Source: Clostridiaceae bacterium Marseille-Q4143 (lineage in GTDB: Bacteria > Bacillota > Clostridia > Lachnospirales > Lachnospiraceae). From it: a DNA stretch of 64,000 bases. Numbering within the stretch: the stretch's first letter is position 1; the number at the start of each line of letters is the position of its first letter. The stretch lies in the NCBI GenBank assembly GCA_018228645.1, contig CP073693.1:3234416-3298415 (forward strand). Reading direction: 5' to 3'. The translations under genes were made by a program, and so were the position numbers. Of this stretch, positions 63,313-64,000 are shown one piece after another. The notes under the pieces are model-generated. The model did not search any database, had not been told where the DNA came from, and worked only from the letters and a program-made list of their open reading frames with translations.

Positions 63313-64000
63313 TTAGAAATTACATACTCCGGAGCATTGTTCCCTGTCTGCTACCTGAATATCAAAATCTCCGGATTTATAATCCACCGGATCCAGCTCA
63401 ATTTCCAGACGTACCGTCTCATAAGCCAGTTCCGCGTAGTTATTTTCTTTGCTCAGATGTCCGAGGTAAATCTTCTTAATATTATCATGCAGAATTCTGC
63501 AAAGAAGCTGTCCGGCACTCTCGTTGGACAGATGTCCCCTCTCTCCTAAAATCCTCTGTTTTAAAGGATAAGGATAAGGTCCTACCTGAAGCATCTGAAT
63601 ATCGTGGTTCGCCTCCAGAAGAACTGTATCCAGTCCCTTAAGATGTTCCACAATATAATCGTTATAGACCCCCATGTCCGTGGCTACCGCCGTACTCTTC
63701 TCTCCGCACTCAAATCGATAAGCCACCGGTTCCGCCGCATCATGAGAAATAGCGAATGGTTCCACCTTCATATCCCCTATGAAAAAATCTTCATCAGCAT
63801 GCACCACATGGTACAGTCCTTCGTCTATGGTTCCAAGACTGCTCATAGACTTCATCTGACGGATCGTGCCTTCCGTTGCATAGATCGGCACACCATATCT
63901 TCTGGCCAGAACACCCACTCCCTTAATATGATCTGAATGCTCATGGGTAATCAAAAGCCCCTGAATGTCGCTTCCTTCCAGCTCCAGTTCCTTTAAACCC
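63313..64000 (-). CDS. walJ: Metallo-beta-lactamase-fold hydrolase (WalJ/YycJ-like), N-terminus outside window
   Basis: The frame is open from the stop at 63313 to the window edge; the ~229 C-terminal residues are seen. THEHSDHIKGVGVLARRYGVPIYAT is the zinc motif with HxHxDH; further zinc ligands are seen in SHDAAEP, ATDMG and LGHLSKENN. This matches WalJ/YycJ, an exonuclease-like protein often in the walRK operon, though no walRK is seen here. Confidence 0.85.
   Translation of the reverse strand, partial: GLKELELEGSDIQGLLITHEHSDHIKGVGVLARRYGVPIYATEGTIRQMKSMSSLGTIDEGLYHVVHADEDFFIGDMKVEPFAISHDAAEPVAYRFECGEKSTAVATDMGVYNDYIVEHLKGLDTVLLEANHDIQMLQVGPYPYPLKQRILGERGHLSNESAGQLLCRILHDNIKKIYLGHLSKENNYAELAYETVRLEIELDPVDYKSGDFDIQVADREQCSGVCNF

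Overview
The window reads as chromosome of an anaerobic, spore-forming Clostridia, most likely Lachnospiraceae. The evidence is a SpoIIM-family gene next to a XerD-like recombinase, RNase Y, recA-recX with a Firmicutes-type LexA box, AGGAGG-type ribosome binding sites, the UPF0210 plus ACT-domain pair, a PfkB fructokinase, a WalJ-type hydrolase and an oxygen-independent cobalamin pathway. Genes are dense and mostly on the minus strand; both window ends cut a gene (DAHP synthase on the left, a metallo-beta-lactamase-fold hydrolase on the right).

Layout. 1-13.2 kb: aroF fragment, an unusual PEP-synthase-like/peptidase C26 fusion, a xerD-like gene, spoIIM, proC, rny, recX, recA (SOS box), asd, argH and a formate/nitrite-family channel. 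13.4-14.5 kb is a small accessory pocket: tRNA-Thr(CGT), a compact par/Fst-like type I toxin-antitoxin locus encoding a 28-residue hydrophobic peptide from a GTG start, and a 580-bp remnant of an IS1182-like element. 14.5-20.9 kb: glgA, two ABC-F ATPases, a PTS IIB-like protein and galE.

20.9-40.97 kb is one very long, tightly overlapped minus-strand operon for anaerobic adenosylcobalamin synthesis. It starts at a near-consensus promoter and a cobalamin riboswitch with a terminator, and runs cbiF, hemA, cbiH, hemC-cobA-hemD fusion, cobD, cobQ, cbiC, cobT, cbiD, cbiG, cbiJ-cbiE-cbiT fusion, cbiA, cobU, cobS, a short second cobU, cobC, cbiB, cobO, then a PflA-like radical SAM gene and an ABC-F gene. 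It makes tetrapyrrole precursor (HemA, HemC, HemD, uroporphyrinogen methylation), contracts and methylates the ring, amidates and adenosylates it, and attaches the lower ligand. hemL, hemB, a precorrin-2 dehydrogenase, a cobaltochelatase and cbiL are not here and must lie elsewhere if the pathway is complete.

41-57.7 kb: ftsH, an AEC transporter, an Rpn-family nuclease, a SulP transporter with STAS domain, fructokinase plus a small coiled-coil protein, a purine permease, a two-component system, and a topB-led operon (topB, hexapeptide acyltransferase, traX-like, flavodoxin-like, comB-like). 57.7-64 kb: a 163-nt fold-back element with a 32-bp stem in front of tmcAL, a KdpD/KdpE-like pair, a cobalamin riboswitch with a perfect consensus promoter but no recognisable downstream gene (it points antisense into the kdpE-like gene), then UPF0210, an ACT protein and the hydrolase.

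The most interesting items are the orphan B12 riboswitch, the type I toxin-antitoxin locus, the fold-back element before tmcAL and the truncated second CobU. All family assignments come from reading motifs; no database search was run.
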